Source of the DNA: Thermoanaerobacterium sp. CMT5567-10
GTDB lineage: Bacteria > Bacillota > Thermoanaerobacteria > Thermoanaerobacterales > Thermoanaerobacteraceae
Assembly (NCBI RefSeq): GCF_030534315.2
Contig: NZ_CP130558.2
Span: forward strand, 2,594,501 to 2,658,500
Direction of reading: 5' to 3'
DNA: 64,000 bases
Below the pieces are notes generated by a model that saw nothing but the letters and a program-made list of their open reading frames with translations, ran no database searches and was not told where the DNA came from. A program made the translations under genes and the position numbers. Below, in pieces: positions 17,560-27,386 of this stretch. Positions within the stretch are counted from its first letter, which is position 1. Each line of letters begins with the position of its first letter.

Positions 17560-18861
17560 ATGATTAGAAGTAAGATGTTGAAAACACTAAGTATGTTGCT
17601 GGTGCTAGTTATGATTGTGACAGCATTTACTGCATGCGGAAACAGTACATCAAAGTCCAATTCAAATAATGCTAAAACTTCTAGTAATACTGCTGAAAAA
17701 ATAACATTACAATTTTGGACAATTTCATTAAGACCAAAGTTTGATAATTACTTTAATGATTTATTCGCTAAGTATAAAAAACTTCATCCTAATGTAGAGA
17801 TTAAATGGACAGATTTACCATATGACGCAATTCAAAATAAGTTAGTGGCATCAACTGCAGGCAATGATGTACCAGACGTTGTCAACTTAAATACAGATAT
17901 GGCATTGCAGTTAGCAGCAAAAGGAGCTTTGGTTGATTTAAATAAAGAAGCAACAGATGAACAAAAAAGTATATATATAAAAACATTATGGGAATCAACA
18001 AAAATAAAGGATGGGATATATGCTTTTCCATGGTATGGTGCACCTTCAGTTATGATTTATAATAAAGCGCTGTTTGAAAAAGCAGGAATGAATCCACCAA
18101 AGACGTATGATGATGTATTCCAAATGGCGAAAGAATTTAAAGATAAGACTGGAGCTTATTTATATGTTCCAGACTATTTCCACAATGAGGCATACTGGGG
18201 GTATGATATAAATATACTTAACGAAAACAAGACAAAAGCTGCTTTTAATACACCTGATACATTAGCATTGTTGGAGAAATTTAAAGAATATTATCAGAAT
18301 GATATTTTCCCGTTAGATGCAGAAGGTAACTGGACAAAAATGCTACAACTTTATTCAACTGGGAAACTTGGGCTTATAAACTCTGGAGCACAATCTTTAT
18401 CCCGTATAAAAGATGAGGCACCGGATATTTACAAAAATACAGATATTACGCAACCATTGGTAGGTAAAAGTGGAGTTATAGACAATCCAATAATGGATTT
18501 AGTAGTAATGCAAAAAAGCCAACATCATAAAGAGGCGATTGATTTTGCAAACTTCGTAACTAATGATGAAAATCAGCTTGAATTTGCAAAGGAAGCAAAA
18601 GTTTTTCCGTCGACAATAAAAGCATCACAAGATTCTTATTTCAAATCTGATACATCAACTCTAGAAGGCAAAGCGATATCTATTGCGGCAGATTTTCTAA
18701 GCAAATCAACTGACAAAACATTAGGTGTGCCTAATAGCGGTGACATAACATCAGAATTAATCAAAGAAGCAGATGAAGCATTTCATGGACAAAAGACGCC
18801 TAAACAAGCACTTGATGATGCTGAAAAGAATGTAAATCAAATGTTATCAGGGCAGCAATAG
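17560..18861 (+). CDS. ABC transporter sugar-binding lipoprotein (family 1)
   Basis: Extracellular solute-binding protein of 433 residues. A lipoprotein signal peptide ends in AFTAC with the lipidated Cys26, then comes a serine/asparagine-rich linker and a family 1 binding fold (ITLQFWTISLRPKF, later AFPWYGAPSVMIYNKALFEKAG). It should deliver an oligosaccharide to the two permeases that follow. GAGGGGG precedes the ATG. The reading frame ends in a run of in-frame stops (TAG TAG TAA TAA). The substrate is inferred from the cluster to be an N-acetylated amino-sugar glycan. Confidence 0.92.
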   Translation: MIRSKMLKTLSMLLVLVMIVTAFTACGNSTSKSNSNNAKTSSNTAEKITLQFWTISLRPKFDNYFNDLFAKYKKLHPNVEIKWTDLPYDAIQNKLVASTAGNDVPDVVNLNTDMALQLAAKGALVDLNKEATDEQKSIYIKTLWESTKIKDGIYAFPWYGAPSVMIYNKALFEKAGMNPPKTYDDVFQMAKEFKDKTGAYLYVPDYFHNEAYWGYDINILNENKTKAAFNTPDTLALLEKFKEYYQNDIFPLDAEGNWTKMLQLYSTGKLGLINSGAQSLSRIKDEAPDIYKNTDITQPLVGKSGVIDNPIMDLVVMQKSQHHKEAIDFANFVTNDENQLEFAKEAKVFPSTIKASQDSYFKSDTSTLEGKAISIAADFLSKSTDKTLGVPNSGDITSELIKEADEAFHGQKTPKQALDDAEKNVNQMLSGQQ

Positions 18862-18874
18862 TAGTAATAATTTT

Positions 18875-18899
18875 GAGCAAGGCTTAAAAAGCCTTGCTC
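18875..18899 (+). promoter_or_regulatory. Hairpin between binding-protein and permease genes
   Basis: A perfect 10-bp stem, GAGCAAGGCT / AGCCTTGCTC, with a 5-base loop and no T-tract. Such hairpins after ABC binding-protein genes usually protect the upstream message or reduce read-through, giving more binding protein than permease. Confidence 0.7.
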
Positions 18900-18916
18900 C
18901 ATAAGGGGTTTTAGAA

Positions 18917-19798
18917 ATGGAGAATAAGTTAAAGAAATCATTGATAGCTTATTTATTTATTCTGCCAGCTATGATTTTTCTTGTAATTTTCGTTTTTTAT
19001 CCAATAGTGGCAAGCATACCGTTAGCATTTTATGACTATTCTGTCGTTGGGCAATCAAAATTTGTTGGGTTGGCCAATTTCTCAAGAGCTATACATGATC
19101 ATGAGTTTTGGGTTTCAGTAGAAAATTCGATATTATTTGTTGGAGTCGTTCCACCACTTCAGCTATTGTCAATTTTATTAGCTATATTTGTAAATAGAAA
19201 AATTAAAGGAATATCATTTTTTAGAGTTTTATACTATATACCTGTTGTTACTTCTATGGTTGCTGTATCAATAACATGGGGGTGGATCTTTGATCCACAT
19301 GGGTTACTTAATACATTTATGATTGAGCATGGTATTTTCAATAAACCAATATCTTTTTTAAATGATCCAAGGTTTGCACTATTATCATTAATGTTTATTA
19401 CTATGTGGCAAGGTCTTGGATATTATATGATGATATATCTAGCGGGACTTCAATCAATTCCTAAAGAATTAGAAGAATCAGCTTATGTTGATGGAGCTAC
19501 AAGAACTCAAGCGTTATACAAAATTACTATTCCGCTATTAAAACCATATATATGGCTATGTACATTTATGAGCATTTTATCTGCAGTCAGAGTATTTGAT
19601 GTTGTATATGTTTTAACAAATGGTGGTCCGGGAGACGCAACTATGGTAACGAGTGTTTATCAATTCCAGAAAGCATTTACGGATTTTAACTTTGGTTATG
19701 CATCGGCGATAGGATTGCTAGTTGCTATTTTGACGACAGCATTGAGTATTTTGGTATTCATATATGGAGGTAGAAAAGGAGGAATGAGCTATTATTAA
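18917..19798 (+). CDS. ABC sugar permease, MalF-like
   Basis: Inner-membrane permease of 293 residues with six predicted helices. The cytoplasmic EAA loop that docks to the ATPase is visible as KELEESAYVDGATRTQALYKITIPLLKP. AAGGGG precedes the ATG. It pairs with the next gene as the transmembrane heterodimer of a CUT1-type sugar importer. No ATPase gene is present in the cluster, so a shared MsmX-like ATPase encoded elsewhere is expected. Confidence 0.92.
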   Translation: MENKLKKSLIAYLFILPAMIFLVIFVFYPIVASIPLAFYDYSVVGQSKFVGLANFSRAIHDHEFWVSVENSILFVGVVPPLQLLSILLAIFVNRKIKGISFFRVLYYIPVVTSMVAVSITWGWIFDPHGLLNTFMIEHGIFNKPISFLNDPRFALLSLMFITMWQGLGYYMMIYLAGLQSIPKELEESAYVDGATRTQALYKITIPLLKPYIWLCTFMSILSAVRVFDVVYVLTNGGPGDATMVTSVYQFQKAFTDFNFGYASAIGLLVAILTTALSILVFIYGGRKGGMSYY

Positions 19799-19799
19799 T

Positions 19800-20660
19800 A
19801 TGGAAACATTAAATAAAAAATCAGTGGATTATAAAAGAATAAAAGCTATAAAAAAGATATTTTCATTAGTAATAACTTATTTAATATTGATAATAATAGC
19901 AATATTTTTGGCCGGACCGTTTATTTGGCTTGTATCTTCATCATTTAAAACAGGCCAAAATATTTATACAATGAATTTAATTCCACATCCATTTACACTT
20001 GCTAATTATATAGGTGTGATTAATTTTATATCAATACCTAAATATATATTAAACACAATTATTATAACAGTTTCTGGAATAGTACTTGATGTTGTACTAG
20101 CTTCACTTGCAGCATATCCTTTGGCTTGTATGGAGTTTTATGGCAAAAATTTAATATTTTCTGCATTAGTTAGTACCATGATTTTGCCGGCTGCTGCAGG
20201 GCTAATTGTTAACTACCTGACTATATCAAAAATGGGCTTACTTGATACTTTGACTGGTGTTATTATTCCAGGTGCGGTATCTGTTTTTAGTATAATACTT
20301 TTAAGGCAATCTTATCTAACTGTACCAAGAGAATTAATTGATGCTGCTAAAATAGATGGTGCATCAGAATTTAAGATATGGTATAAAATTATGCTTCCGG
20401 AAGTTATGCCAGCAATCTCTACGATTGTAATATTTGACTTTATAGGTCTATGGAATTCATTTTTGTGGCCTATAGTTGTGTTACAAGATCCGAATAAATA
20501 TCCTTTAGCAACGGCTCTAAAATATTTATCTGGCCAGTTTAATTATAAATTTGGCTATGTAGCTGCAGGTACAGTATTATCCATAATTCCAGTTATAATA
20601 GTATTTCTAGCTTTCCAAAAATATTTCATTAATGCTGTTGCGGGTGCTATAAAAGGTTAG
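19800..20660 (+). CDS. ABC sugar permease, MalG-like
   Basis: Second permease of the importer, 286 residues with six predicted helices. The EAA loop reads RELIDAAKIDGASEFKIW and is followed by IMLPEVMPAI, as in MalG-type proteins. It starts directly after the stop of the first permease, with GGAGG inside the preceding gene serving as ribosome-binding site. Works with the binding protein at 17560-18861. Confidence 0.92.
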   Translation: METLNKKSVDYKRIKAIKKIFSLVITYLILIIIAIFLAGPFIWLVSSSFKTGQNIYTMNLIPHPFTLANYIGVINFISIPKYILNTIIITVSGIVLDVVLASLAAYPLACMEFYGKNLIFSALVSTMILPAAAGLIVNYLTISKMGLLDTLTGVIIPGAVSVFSIILLRQSYLTVPRELIDAAKIDGASEFKIWYKIMLPEVMPAISTIVIFDFIGLWNSFLWPIVVLQDPNKYPLATALKYLSGQFNYKFGYVAAGTVLSIIPVIIVFLAFQKYFINAVAGAIKG

Positions 20661-20672
20661 GGGGGAGTAAGT

Positions 20673-21893
20673 TTGGATAAAGATTATTATCTATGGATAG
20701 AAATTCATGCTAACAAGAATATAATTCTCGATAATAAATACTTCGAAAAAATACTTGATAAATGTGTTAAATATGGAATTGGTTCTATTGTACTAAGCGT
20801 TAAAGATCCATCAAGTTTTTGTATATACAAAAGTGAAATAGCACCACATTATAGTTGTTATGATTCAGAATTTGAAAAGGATAAAGATTATCTTGAATTA
20901 TATATAAAACAAGCACATGATAGAAACTTAAGGATATATGCCGCTGTTGATGTTTTCTCGGAAGGAAATAAGGAAAATAAAAGCAATTTGTCAAAATGCT
21001 ATGAACACCCATATTGGCAAACATATCTATATGGAATTAATAATGAAGGTAAATCGTCTATAAAACCAATTACGGATATAGATGAATTAAAAACGTTTGA
21101 TTCTATTGACGACTTCTCTGATGTTTTTGTCAATCCCGTAAGAGAAGATGTACAACAGTATGAGGAAAGTGTGATAAATGAATTGATTAATAATTATGAT
21201 ATTGATGGTATTGTGCTTGACAGAGTCAGATTCATAGGACTTGCGGCAGATTTTAGCGAATATACTAAAGATAAATTTGAGGAGTTTATAGGGAAGAAAG
21301 TGTACAATTGGCCTAAAGATATTTATGAACTTAAAGTAGATGACAATGGTGATAAACAAGTTATCTATGGTGATCTTTTTGGGGATTGGATAACTTTTAA
21401 GGCATCAATTATCAAAAAGTTCATTATAAAAGTTAGAGAAACAATAAACAAATCAAATAAAAAAATTGAATTTATAGATTATGCAGGATCGTGGTATCCA
21501 ATTTATTATCAGGTTGGAGCAAATTGGGCTAGTGAAAAGTATATACCAGAAGATTATCCGTGGGTAGGAAAAGAGTATTCAAAAACTGGTTATGCTGAAT
21601 ATCTGGATAAACTGATGTCTGGATTTTATTATTCTGATGTAACAATAGATGAGGCGATTAAAAATGGGAAACCTGCATATTGGTATAGCGTGGAAGGCTC
21701 TGGCACAATGGCAAATAAAGTAACGATGAATGTGGTACCTATCATTGGAAGCCTTTTTGTGAAACAGTATGAAGGCAATCCAGAGAATTTTAAAAAAGCA
21801 ATTGATATGTGTTTTAAGAAATCACAAGGCTGTATGTTATTTGACCTAAGCTACATTGAAGATTATAATTGGTGGAGATTACTAATTGATTAA
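20673..21893 (+). CDS. Putative TIM-barrel glycoside hydrolase-like protein
   Basis: A 406-residue soluble protein without signal peptide, starting at TTG 20673 after a strong GGGGGAG site. The pattern fits a (beta/alpha)8 barrel of the hypothetical glycosyl hydrolase type (GHL10-like): early strand SIVLSVKDP, RIYAAVDVF, then NYDIDGIVLDRVRF with an acidic residue (Asp183) at the place where such barrels carry a catalytic carboxylate, and FIDYAGSWYP later. Many aromatic residues suit carbohydrate binding. Being inside the cell beside an importer and a GH84 enzyme, it probably acts on the imported sugar. The family name is tentative and no reaction is claimed. Confidence 0.6.
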   Translation: MDKDYYLWIEIHANKNIILDNKYFEKILDKCVKYGIGSIVLSVKDPSSFCIYKSEIAPHYSCYDSEFEKDKDYLELYIKQAHDRNLRIYAAVDVFSEGNKENKSNLSKCYEHPYWQTYLYGINNEGKSSIKPITDIDELKTFDSIDDFSDVFVNPVREDVQQYEESVINELINNYDIDGIVLDRVRFIGLAADFSEYTKDKFEEFIGKKVYNWPKDIYELKVDDNGDKQVIYGDLFGDWITFKASIIKKFIIKVRETINKSNKKIEFIDYAGSWYPIYYQVGANWASEKYIPEDYPWVGKEYSKTGYAEYLDKLMSGFYYSDVTIDEAIKNGKPAYWYSVEGSGTMANKVTMNVVPIIGSLFVKQYEGNPENFKKAIDMCFKKSQGCMLFDLSYIEDYNWWRLLID

Positions 21894-21905
21894 GGATGTG
21901 TCATT

Positions 21906-23270
21906 ATGGATTATTATATATATAAAAATAATAAAATACCGATTTTAGATGAAAAATATGATGTCATAATTGTTGGAGGAGGTACAGCAGGCTCTATAGC
22001 TGCAATTGCATCTGCTAGAGAAGGAGCCAAGACATTAATAATAGAAAAATATGGATTCCTTGGTGGATCATCAACTGCCGCTCAGGTTACACCAATGATG
22101 CATATTAAGATAAATGGTAACCCGGCTTCATCTATAGATAAAGAAATTCGTAGAAGGCTTATAAATTATGGGTATGGTGCAAAAGATTCAAGTGGAAACG
22201 ATGGATGGTTTAATCCGGAAATGATGAAATTTGTTCTTGAGGAAATGTTATTAGAGTATAATGGTTCAATTTTGTATGATACTTTCTTTTTAGACAGTAT
22301 AGTAGAAGACTATACGATAAAAGGTGTATTAGTTCATAATAAATCAGGGATAAGTGCAATTTTTGGGAAAGTCATAATTGATTGTACTGGTGATGCTGAT
22401 GTAGCATTTTCTGCGGGAGTACCATGCTTTATTGGCGATGAGAGAACAGGCAAGAATCAGGCAATTTCTTTAAGATTTATGGTTGGAAATATTGATCTTA
22501 TAAAATTACAGTCATTTCTTAAAGATCTTGGCCAAAATTGGGGCTTGGACTACCCGCTTATTGAAACTGCAATGGTATGGAATAGTAATTTTCCACTTGA
22601 AAGTGTTTTTAAAAAAGGTCTTGATGGCAAGGTTATTAATTATGAAGATGGGGTTTATTTCCAAGCATTTTCGATACCAGGAATGCCAGGTGTAATGTCA
22701 TTTAATTGTCCAGAGATACCGTCTATAAAGGATGCTCTTAATGCAAAAGAAATATCTTATTCATATCAAAAAGGCAGAGAAATGATACAAAGACTTTATA
22801 AGTTTTTAAAAAAATATATACCAGGCTTTGAAGAAAGTTATATATTATCTGTTGCCCCTATGATTGGGATTAGAGAATCAAGAAGAATAAAAGGAAAGTA
22901 TATTTTAAACATTGATGATTATAATAAAAGATCAAAATTCGATGATGCAATCGCGAAAACCGCGTATCCAGTCGATGTGCACGGTATGAAAACCGAACTT
23001 AAGATTCTGCCTATACAAAATAATGAATATTTTGAGATACCTTTTAGATGTCTTGTGCCATTAAACATAAAAGGATTATTGGTTGCTGGAAGATGCATAT
23101 CTTCAACTTTCATAGCGCAATCATCAATAAGAATACAGCCTACGTGTAGAGCAACTGGTGAAGCCGCGGGTATTGCTGCTGCATATAGTATTCAAAAAGG
23201 CATTAAGGTCAGCAAGATAGAAGGGCGTGAAATTAGAAAAATTATGCGTGATTATGGCTATGATATATAA
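21906..23270 (+). CDS. FAD-dependent oxidoreductase (FAD_oxidored type)
   Basis: A 454-residue flavoprotein. The N-terminal dinucleotide-binding motif VIIVGGGTAGSIAAIASARE with the acidic end of beta-2 (IIEKYG) is followed by GGSSTAAQVTP, and the C-terminal block GLLVAGRCISSTFIAQSSIR places the second FAD contact. This is the FAD_oxidored family, found in many carbohydrate clusters but with few known substrates. No signal peptide is present, so it acts in the cytoplasm. It may oxidise a sugar hydroxyl or reduce an unsaturated sugar before or after glycosidic cleavage (inference). Confidence 0.75.
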   Translation: MDYYIYKNNKIPILDEKYDVIIVGGGTAGSIAAIASAREGAKTLIIEKYGFLGGSSTAAQVTPMMHIKINGNPASSIDKEIRRRLINYGYGAKDSSGNDGWFNPEMMKFVLEEMLLEYNGSILYDTFFLDSIVEDYTIKGVLVHNKSGISAIFGKVIIDCTGDADVAFSAGVPCFIGDERTGKNQAISLRFMVGNIDLIKLQSFLKDLGQNWGLDYPLIETAMVWNSNFPLESVFKKGLDGKVINYEDGVYFQAFSIPGMPGVMSFNCPEIPSIKDALNAKEISYSYQKGREMIQRLYKFLKKYIPGFEESYILSVAPMIGIRESRRIKGKYILNIDDYNKRSKFDDAIAKTAYPVDVHGMKTELKILPIQNNEYFEIPFRCLVPLNIKGLLVAGRCISSTFIAQSSIRIQPTCRATGEAAGIAAAYSIQKGIKVSKIEGREIRKIMRDYGYDI

Positions 23271-23296
23271 ATTTCAAATTTGAGAGGTAATATATT

Positions 23297-24217
23297 ATGT
23301 TCGAAAATATAACAAAACAAGATGTTGATGGGATAATAAAATTATGGGAATATAATTTTGATAAAAAATATCATATAGATAGAAACAGATTTATAAAAAA
23401 TGTCTTTGATGATGTTGATTTTTATAATGATGGTTCATTTATTTTAAAAATCGACAATAAAGTTGTTGGGCTCATAATAGTAAAATTAAATAATAGAAAA
23501 ATTGAAGAGTATGAAAATTGTGCATGGTTGAATATATTGCTAGTTGACAAAAAATTTAGGTATCATGGTTATGGAATGTCACTTTATAAACTCTCAGAAA
23601 AAAAGCTTATAAATTTGGGAGTTAGAAAAATCTTACTTGGTGGTGATATAAAAAATTTCTTTTCTGGCATTCCTGAACCATCTCATGAAGTAGAGCGATT
23701 TTTTAAAGATTTGGGCTTTCAGTTAAATGAACCACACTATGATTTAATGGCAGATGTTTCGAAATTAGATTTTAGTAAACTTAATGTTAAAATAAATATG
23801 GATAGCAGTTATATAGTAAAAGAATTTCGATTAAATGATATTAATGCTCTAAATGAATTTTTTGACAAGAATTTTCCTGGCAGATGGAAGCATGAAATCA
23901 ATAATTATATCGAAAATGATGGCGATTTCCGAAATATAATATTAATGTGGTGCGACAAAAGTGTAATAGGATTTTGTAAGATAAATGTGGATGCAACTGG
24001 TAATGGATCGCTTGGACCAATAGGCATTGACATAGATTATAGAGGTAAAAAACTAGGAAATAAATTATTACTTGAATCGCTTAATCTATTGAAAATGAGG
24101 GGAACGAGAAATGTTATTATAGATTGGACAATTCTTAAAGAGTTTTATGGACAGTTTGGGTTTAGACCATATAAATTTTATAGGAGTGGATTTAAAGAAC
24201 TGGGGGATAATCAATGA
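23297..24217 (+). CDS. Tandem GNAT acetyltransferase
   Basis: A 306-residue protein with two GNAT folds. The first has its acetyl-CoA loop near LLVDKKFRYHGYGMSLYKLS, the second near IGIDIDYRGKKLGNKLLLES, followed by FYGQFGFRPY. Proteins of this layout acetylate small amines or amino-sugars, but the substrate here is unknown. The stop codon overlaps the start of the DUF4127 gene by 4 bases, which ties the two in function. In an amino-sugar cluster, re-acetylation of a de-N-acetylated sugar would fit (inference). Confidence 0.78.
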   Translation: MFENITKQDVDGIIKLWEYNFDKKYHIDRNRFIKNVFDDVDFYNDGSFILKIDNKVVGLIIVKLNNRKIEEYENCAWLNILLVDKKFRYHGYGMSLYKLSEKKLINLGVRKILLGGDIKNFFSGIPEPSHEVERFFKDLGFQLNEPHYDLMADVSKLDFSKLNVKINMDSSYIVKEFRLNDINALNEFFDKNFPGRWKHEINNYIENDGDFRNIILMWCDKSVIGFCKINVDATGNGSLGPIGIDIDYRGKKLGNKLLLESLNLLKMRGTRNVIIDWTILKEFYGQFGFRPYKFYRSGFKELGDNQ

Positions 24218-25749
24218 ATAAAAAAGTAATGTATATTCCGCTTGATGAAAGGCCTTGCAATTATATTTATCCTAAAATGATAATGGATATAAGCGATATA
24301 GAAATGATTGAACCTCCATTAGATATACTTGGTAATAAAAAAAGTGCAGCAGATGTAGATAAACTTAAAGATTGGATAATCAATAACATCAACGATGTAA
24401 GTCATCTTGTAGTGTCAGTTGATATGTTATTATATGGAGGAATTGTTCCATCCAGACTTCATAAAATGACTTTTGATGAATGCATTAAGAGACTTGAATT
24501 AATCAAAGAGTTAAAAACTATGAATAGAAACTTAAGAGTTTATGGATTTAATCTTATTATGAGATCACCATCATATAATAGTTCTGACGAAGAACCAGAT
24601 TATTATGAGGATTATGGTGAGAAAATATTTCAATATGGGGTTTTATCTGACAAATTAGAACTTAATGTTGCAGCGGATGAAGATATAAGTGAATATAATA
24701 AAATTAAAAATCAAATTCCTATGGATGTATTAAATGATTTTTTAAACAGAAGACGTGTAAATCATCTAATAAATTTGAAAGTTGTTGATCTCGTAAAAGA
24801 GGGGATAATTGATTTTTTGATTATTCCAATGGATGATTGTTCGAAGTATGGGTTTTCTGCAAGAGAGCGCAGAAAGGTTATGAAATATATAAGTGACCTA
24901 GATTTGACAGATAGGATATATTCATATCCAGGTGCAGATGAAGTAGGGTGTACATTGATGGCGAGAGTTTTTAATGAACTGAAGGATAGAAAACCAACAG
25001 TTTTTATAAGATATTCATCTGAAATAGGTTCTACATTAATACCTAGATATGAAGATAGAAGTCTTAATGAGACAGTTAAATATCATATTATTTCGGCTGG
25101 AGGGGTAATAATAGATAGTAGCTCTGATGCTGATTTTATTTTGATGGTTAATCCACCATCAGAATTCACGTTAAAACTATCTGAAAGCTGGGATTCCATA
25201 TTAAGCAAAATTGATATTATTGATCCAGAAAGAAATTTAAATGAATTTGTAGAAGCCATCAATTATTATATCAGTAAAGGTAAACTATGCTCTGTGGCGG
25301 ATGTTGCAATGCCAAATGGCTCGGATAATCAATTAATGCAATTAATTAAGAAGTACAATTTACTAAAAAAACTTCTTTCTTACGGCGGATGGAATACATC
25401 TTCGAATACCTTAGGTACAGTTACTTCACACAGTATGATTTCATCTTATTATATTAGCAAAAATATATTTTCACAAGACCAATTGATTGCTTCAGAAAAA
25501 TTTTTATATCTTAGATATCTTGAAGATTGGGGATATCAACATTTTGTAAGATCTTCTGTAACAGACTTATTAGGCACTTATGGCCTTAATTATTTTACTC
25601 TAAAGGATAAAGGGAAATTAATAGCCGATATTGTTAAAAAGAAACTTTTTGAGTTTAGTGAAAAAAATTTAAATGATTTCCATTACAATTTTGATGTTTA
25701 TATGCCTTGGAATAGGATGTTTGAAGTAGGGATAAAGATTGGAGGATAA
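24214..25749 (+). CDS. DUF4127 family protein
   Basis: A 511-residue cytoplasmic protein of the DUF4127 family. Features: the opening YIPLDERPCNY, then VSVDMLLYGGIVPSRLH, FNLIMRSPSYNSSDEEPDYY, a SYPGADEVGCTLMAR block and YGGWNTSSNTLGT. The many conserved Asp, Arg and aromatic residues indicate an enzyme, but no activity is established that I can name. It sits between an acetyltransferase and a GH84 glycosidase, so a role in degrading the same glycan is likely. Translation is coupled to the GNAT gene. Confidence 0.8.
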   Translation: MNKKVMYIPLDERPCNYIYPKMIMDISDIEMIEPPLDILGNKKSAADVDKLKDWIINNINDVSHLVVSVDMLLYGGIVPSRLHKMTFDECIKRLELIKELKTMNRNLRVYGFNLIMRSPSYNSSDEEPDYYEDYGEKIFQYGVLSDKLELNVAADEDISEYNKIKNQIPMDVLNDFLNRRRVNHLINLKVVDLVKEGIIDFLIIPMDDCSKYGFSARERRKVMKYISDLDLTDRIYSYPGADEVGCTLMARVFNELKDRKPTVFIRYSSEIGSTLIPRYEDRSLNETVKYHIISAGGVIIDSSSDADFILMVNPPSEFTLKLSESWDSILSKIDIIDPERNLNEFVEAINYYISKGKLCSVADVAMPNGSDNQLMQLIKKYNLLKKLLSYGGWNTSSNTLGTVTSHSMISSYYISKNIFSQDQLIASEKFLYLRYLEDWGYQHFVRSSVTDLLGTYGLNYFTLKDKGKLIADIVKKKLFEFSEKNLNDFHYNFDVYMPWNRMFEVGIKIGG

Positions 25750-25751
25750 AA

Positions 25752-27386
25752 ATGATTGATATTGTACCAGAACCTAAAGAAATATTTTTCACTGGTGATG
25801 AAAAGATATATAAAAAATTGGTAAATATCACAGTTGAAGAAAAAATTGATAATTTTGATTTACCTGAATTTATAAAAATATCTGGAACAGATGGAGATTT
25901 AAAACTAAAAACATATAAAAATGAGAAAATACCAAGTGAAGGATATAGAATAAAAATAAATGATGATATATTAGTTGAATTTAGTGATGATATGGGTTAC
26001 CAGTATGCAATTGATACTGTCTTTAATCTGTTCAAGAAAAAAGGCGACTATGTTATCATACCTAAGGTGGAAATAATCGATTGGCCTTCATTCAAAATGA
26101 GAGGAATAATAGAAGGATTTTATGGCGAACCATGGAGCTTTGAGGATAGGCTTGATATGATATCATTTTTGAGAAGACATAAAATGAATACATATTTTTA
26201 TGCGCCAAAAGATGATCCATATCACAGAGAAAAATGGAGAGAGCCATATCCACTAGATTTACTTAATAAGTTGGATGGTCTAATAAATAAGTGCAATGAA
26301 AAAAACGTTGATTTTGTGTTTTCTGTTAGTCCTGGAAACTCTATAAAGTATACAGATGACTATGATTTTAAGCTTTTATGTGAAAAATACGATATTATTG
26401 CAAATAAAGGCGTAAGAAAATTTGCTTTGTTATTAGATGATATAGACTATAAATTAAAATATGAAGATGACATTAAAGAATTTTTGATACCAGGAAATGC
26501 ACATGCATTTTTGTGCAATAAAGTTTTTTCCTATCTAAAAGATAAATACAATGATATTGAATTTATAATGTGCCCAACAGAGTATCATCAGGAAGAAGAT
26601 TCTGATTACAGAAGAAGTCTTAGGGAAAAACTCGATAAAAATATATTAGTTTTTTGGACAGGAATAGGTGTAACTGCGCCAACAATTACTAATTCTGATG
26701 CTGATAATATATCTAACATATATAAGCATGAGCTTGTATTATGGGATAATTATCCTGTAAATGATTATTCCAAAGATAATTTATATTTAGGTGCAGTAAT
26801 AAATAGAAGCCGTGAATTATATAAACATAATTGTAGGTATATATTATCAAATCCAATGAACCAAGCCGAAGCGTCTAAGATATCACTTATTACTTATTCA
26901 TATTATATGTGGAATCCCGAAGCATATAACCCGTATATAGCTTTAGAAAAAGCTTATAAAGAGATAGGTGGAGAGGGTTGGGAATATGTCAAATTTTTAT
27001 GTGAGAATGCTGAAAATCCTCCAATGTGGCCTCTTGAGACTCGCGTAAGTAAGTTGATAAAACAATATCAACTAACAAAAGATAATATCATTTTGGAAAA
27101 ACTTGGTAAGATATTCGAATCAATTTATGAATTGCCGGATAATTTAGAGAAATTTGTTAACAATAAGAGATTTTTGCAAGATATTAGACCGTGGTATAAA
27201 AGGATAAAAATAGATGGTAAAATAGGAAGAATAGCTATAAACGTATTAAAAGATAAAGAAAATATTGATGTTTTGGAAGAATTGCTAGATGAAAGCAGAA
27301 AAATTGAAAATAAATATTTGGATAAGATTGTATATGATTTTTATGTTAACATAATTGATGAATTAGGACGGAGGAAGTATGAGTAA
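25752..27386 (+). CDS. GH84 beta-N-acetylglucosaminidase, intracellular
   Basis: A 544-residue glycosidase of family GH84, the family of O-GlcNAcase and hyaluronidase-like NAGases. An N-terminal alpha/beta domain (about 1-110) precedes the catalytic barrel. The barrel opens with RGIIEGFYGEPWSFEDR (117-133) and carries the catalytic aspartate pair Asp229-Asp230 in FALLLDDI, which acts by substrate-assisted catalysis through the 2-acetamido group. Unlike most secreted bacterial GH84 enzymes, it has no signal peptide, no extra binding modules and stops soon after the barrel. It should release GlcNAc from oligosaccharides already inside the cell. Its end overlaps the start of the ribokinase remnant by 8 bases. 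Confidence 0.88.
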   Translation: MIDIVPEPKEIFFTGDEKIYKKLVNITVEEKIDNFDLPEFIKISGTDGDLKLKTYKNEKIPSEGYRIKINDDILVEFSDDMGYQYAIDTVFNLFKKKGDYVIIPKVEIIDWPSFKMRGIIEGFYGEPWSFEDRLDMISFLRRHKMNTYFYAPKDDPYHREKWREPYPLDLLNKLDGLINKCNEKNVDFVFSVSPGNSIKYTDDYDFKLLCEKYDIIANKGVRKFALLLDDIDYKLKYEDDIKEFLIPGNAHAFLCNKVFSYLKDKYNDIEFIMCPTEYHQEEDSDYRRSLREKLDKNILVFWTGIGVTAPTITNSDADNISNIYKHELVLWDNYPVNDYSKDNLYLGAVINRSRELYKHNCRYILSNPMNQAEASKISLITYSYYMWNPEAYNPYIALEKAYKEIGGEGWEYVKFLCENAENPPMWPLETRVSKLIKQYQLTKDNIILEKLGKIFESIYELPDNLEKFVNNKRFLQDIRPWYKRIKIDGKIGRIAINVLKDKENIDVLEELLDESRKIENKYLDKIVYDFYVNIIDELGRRKYE

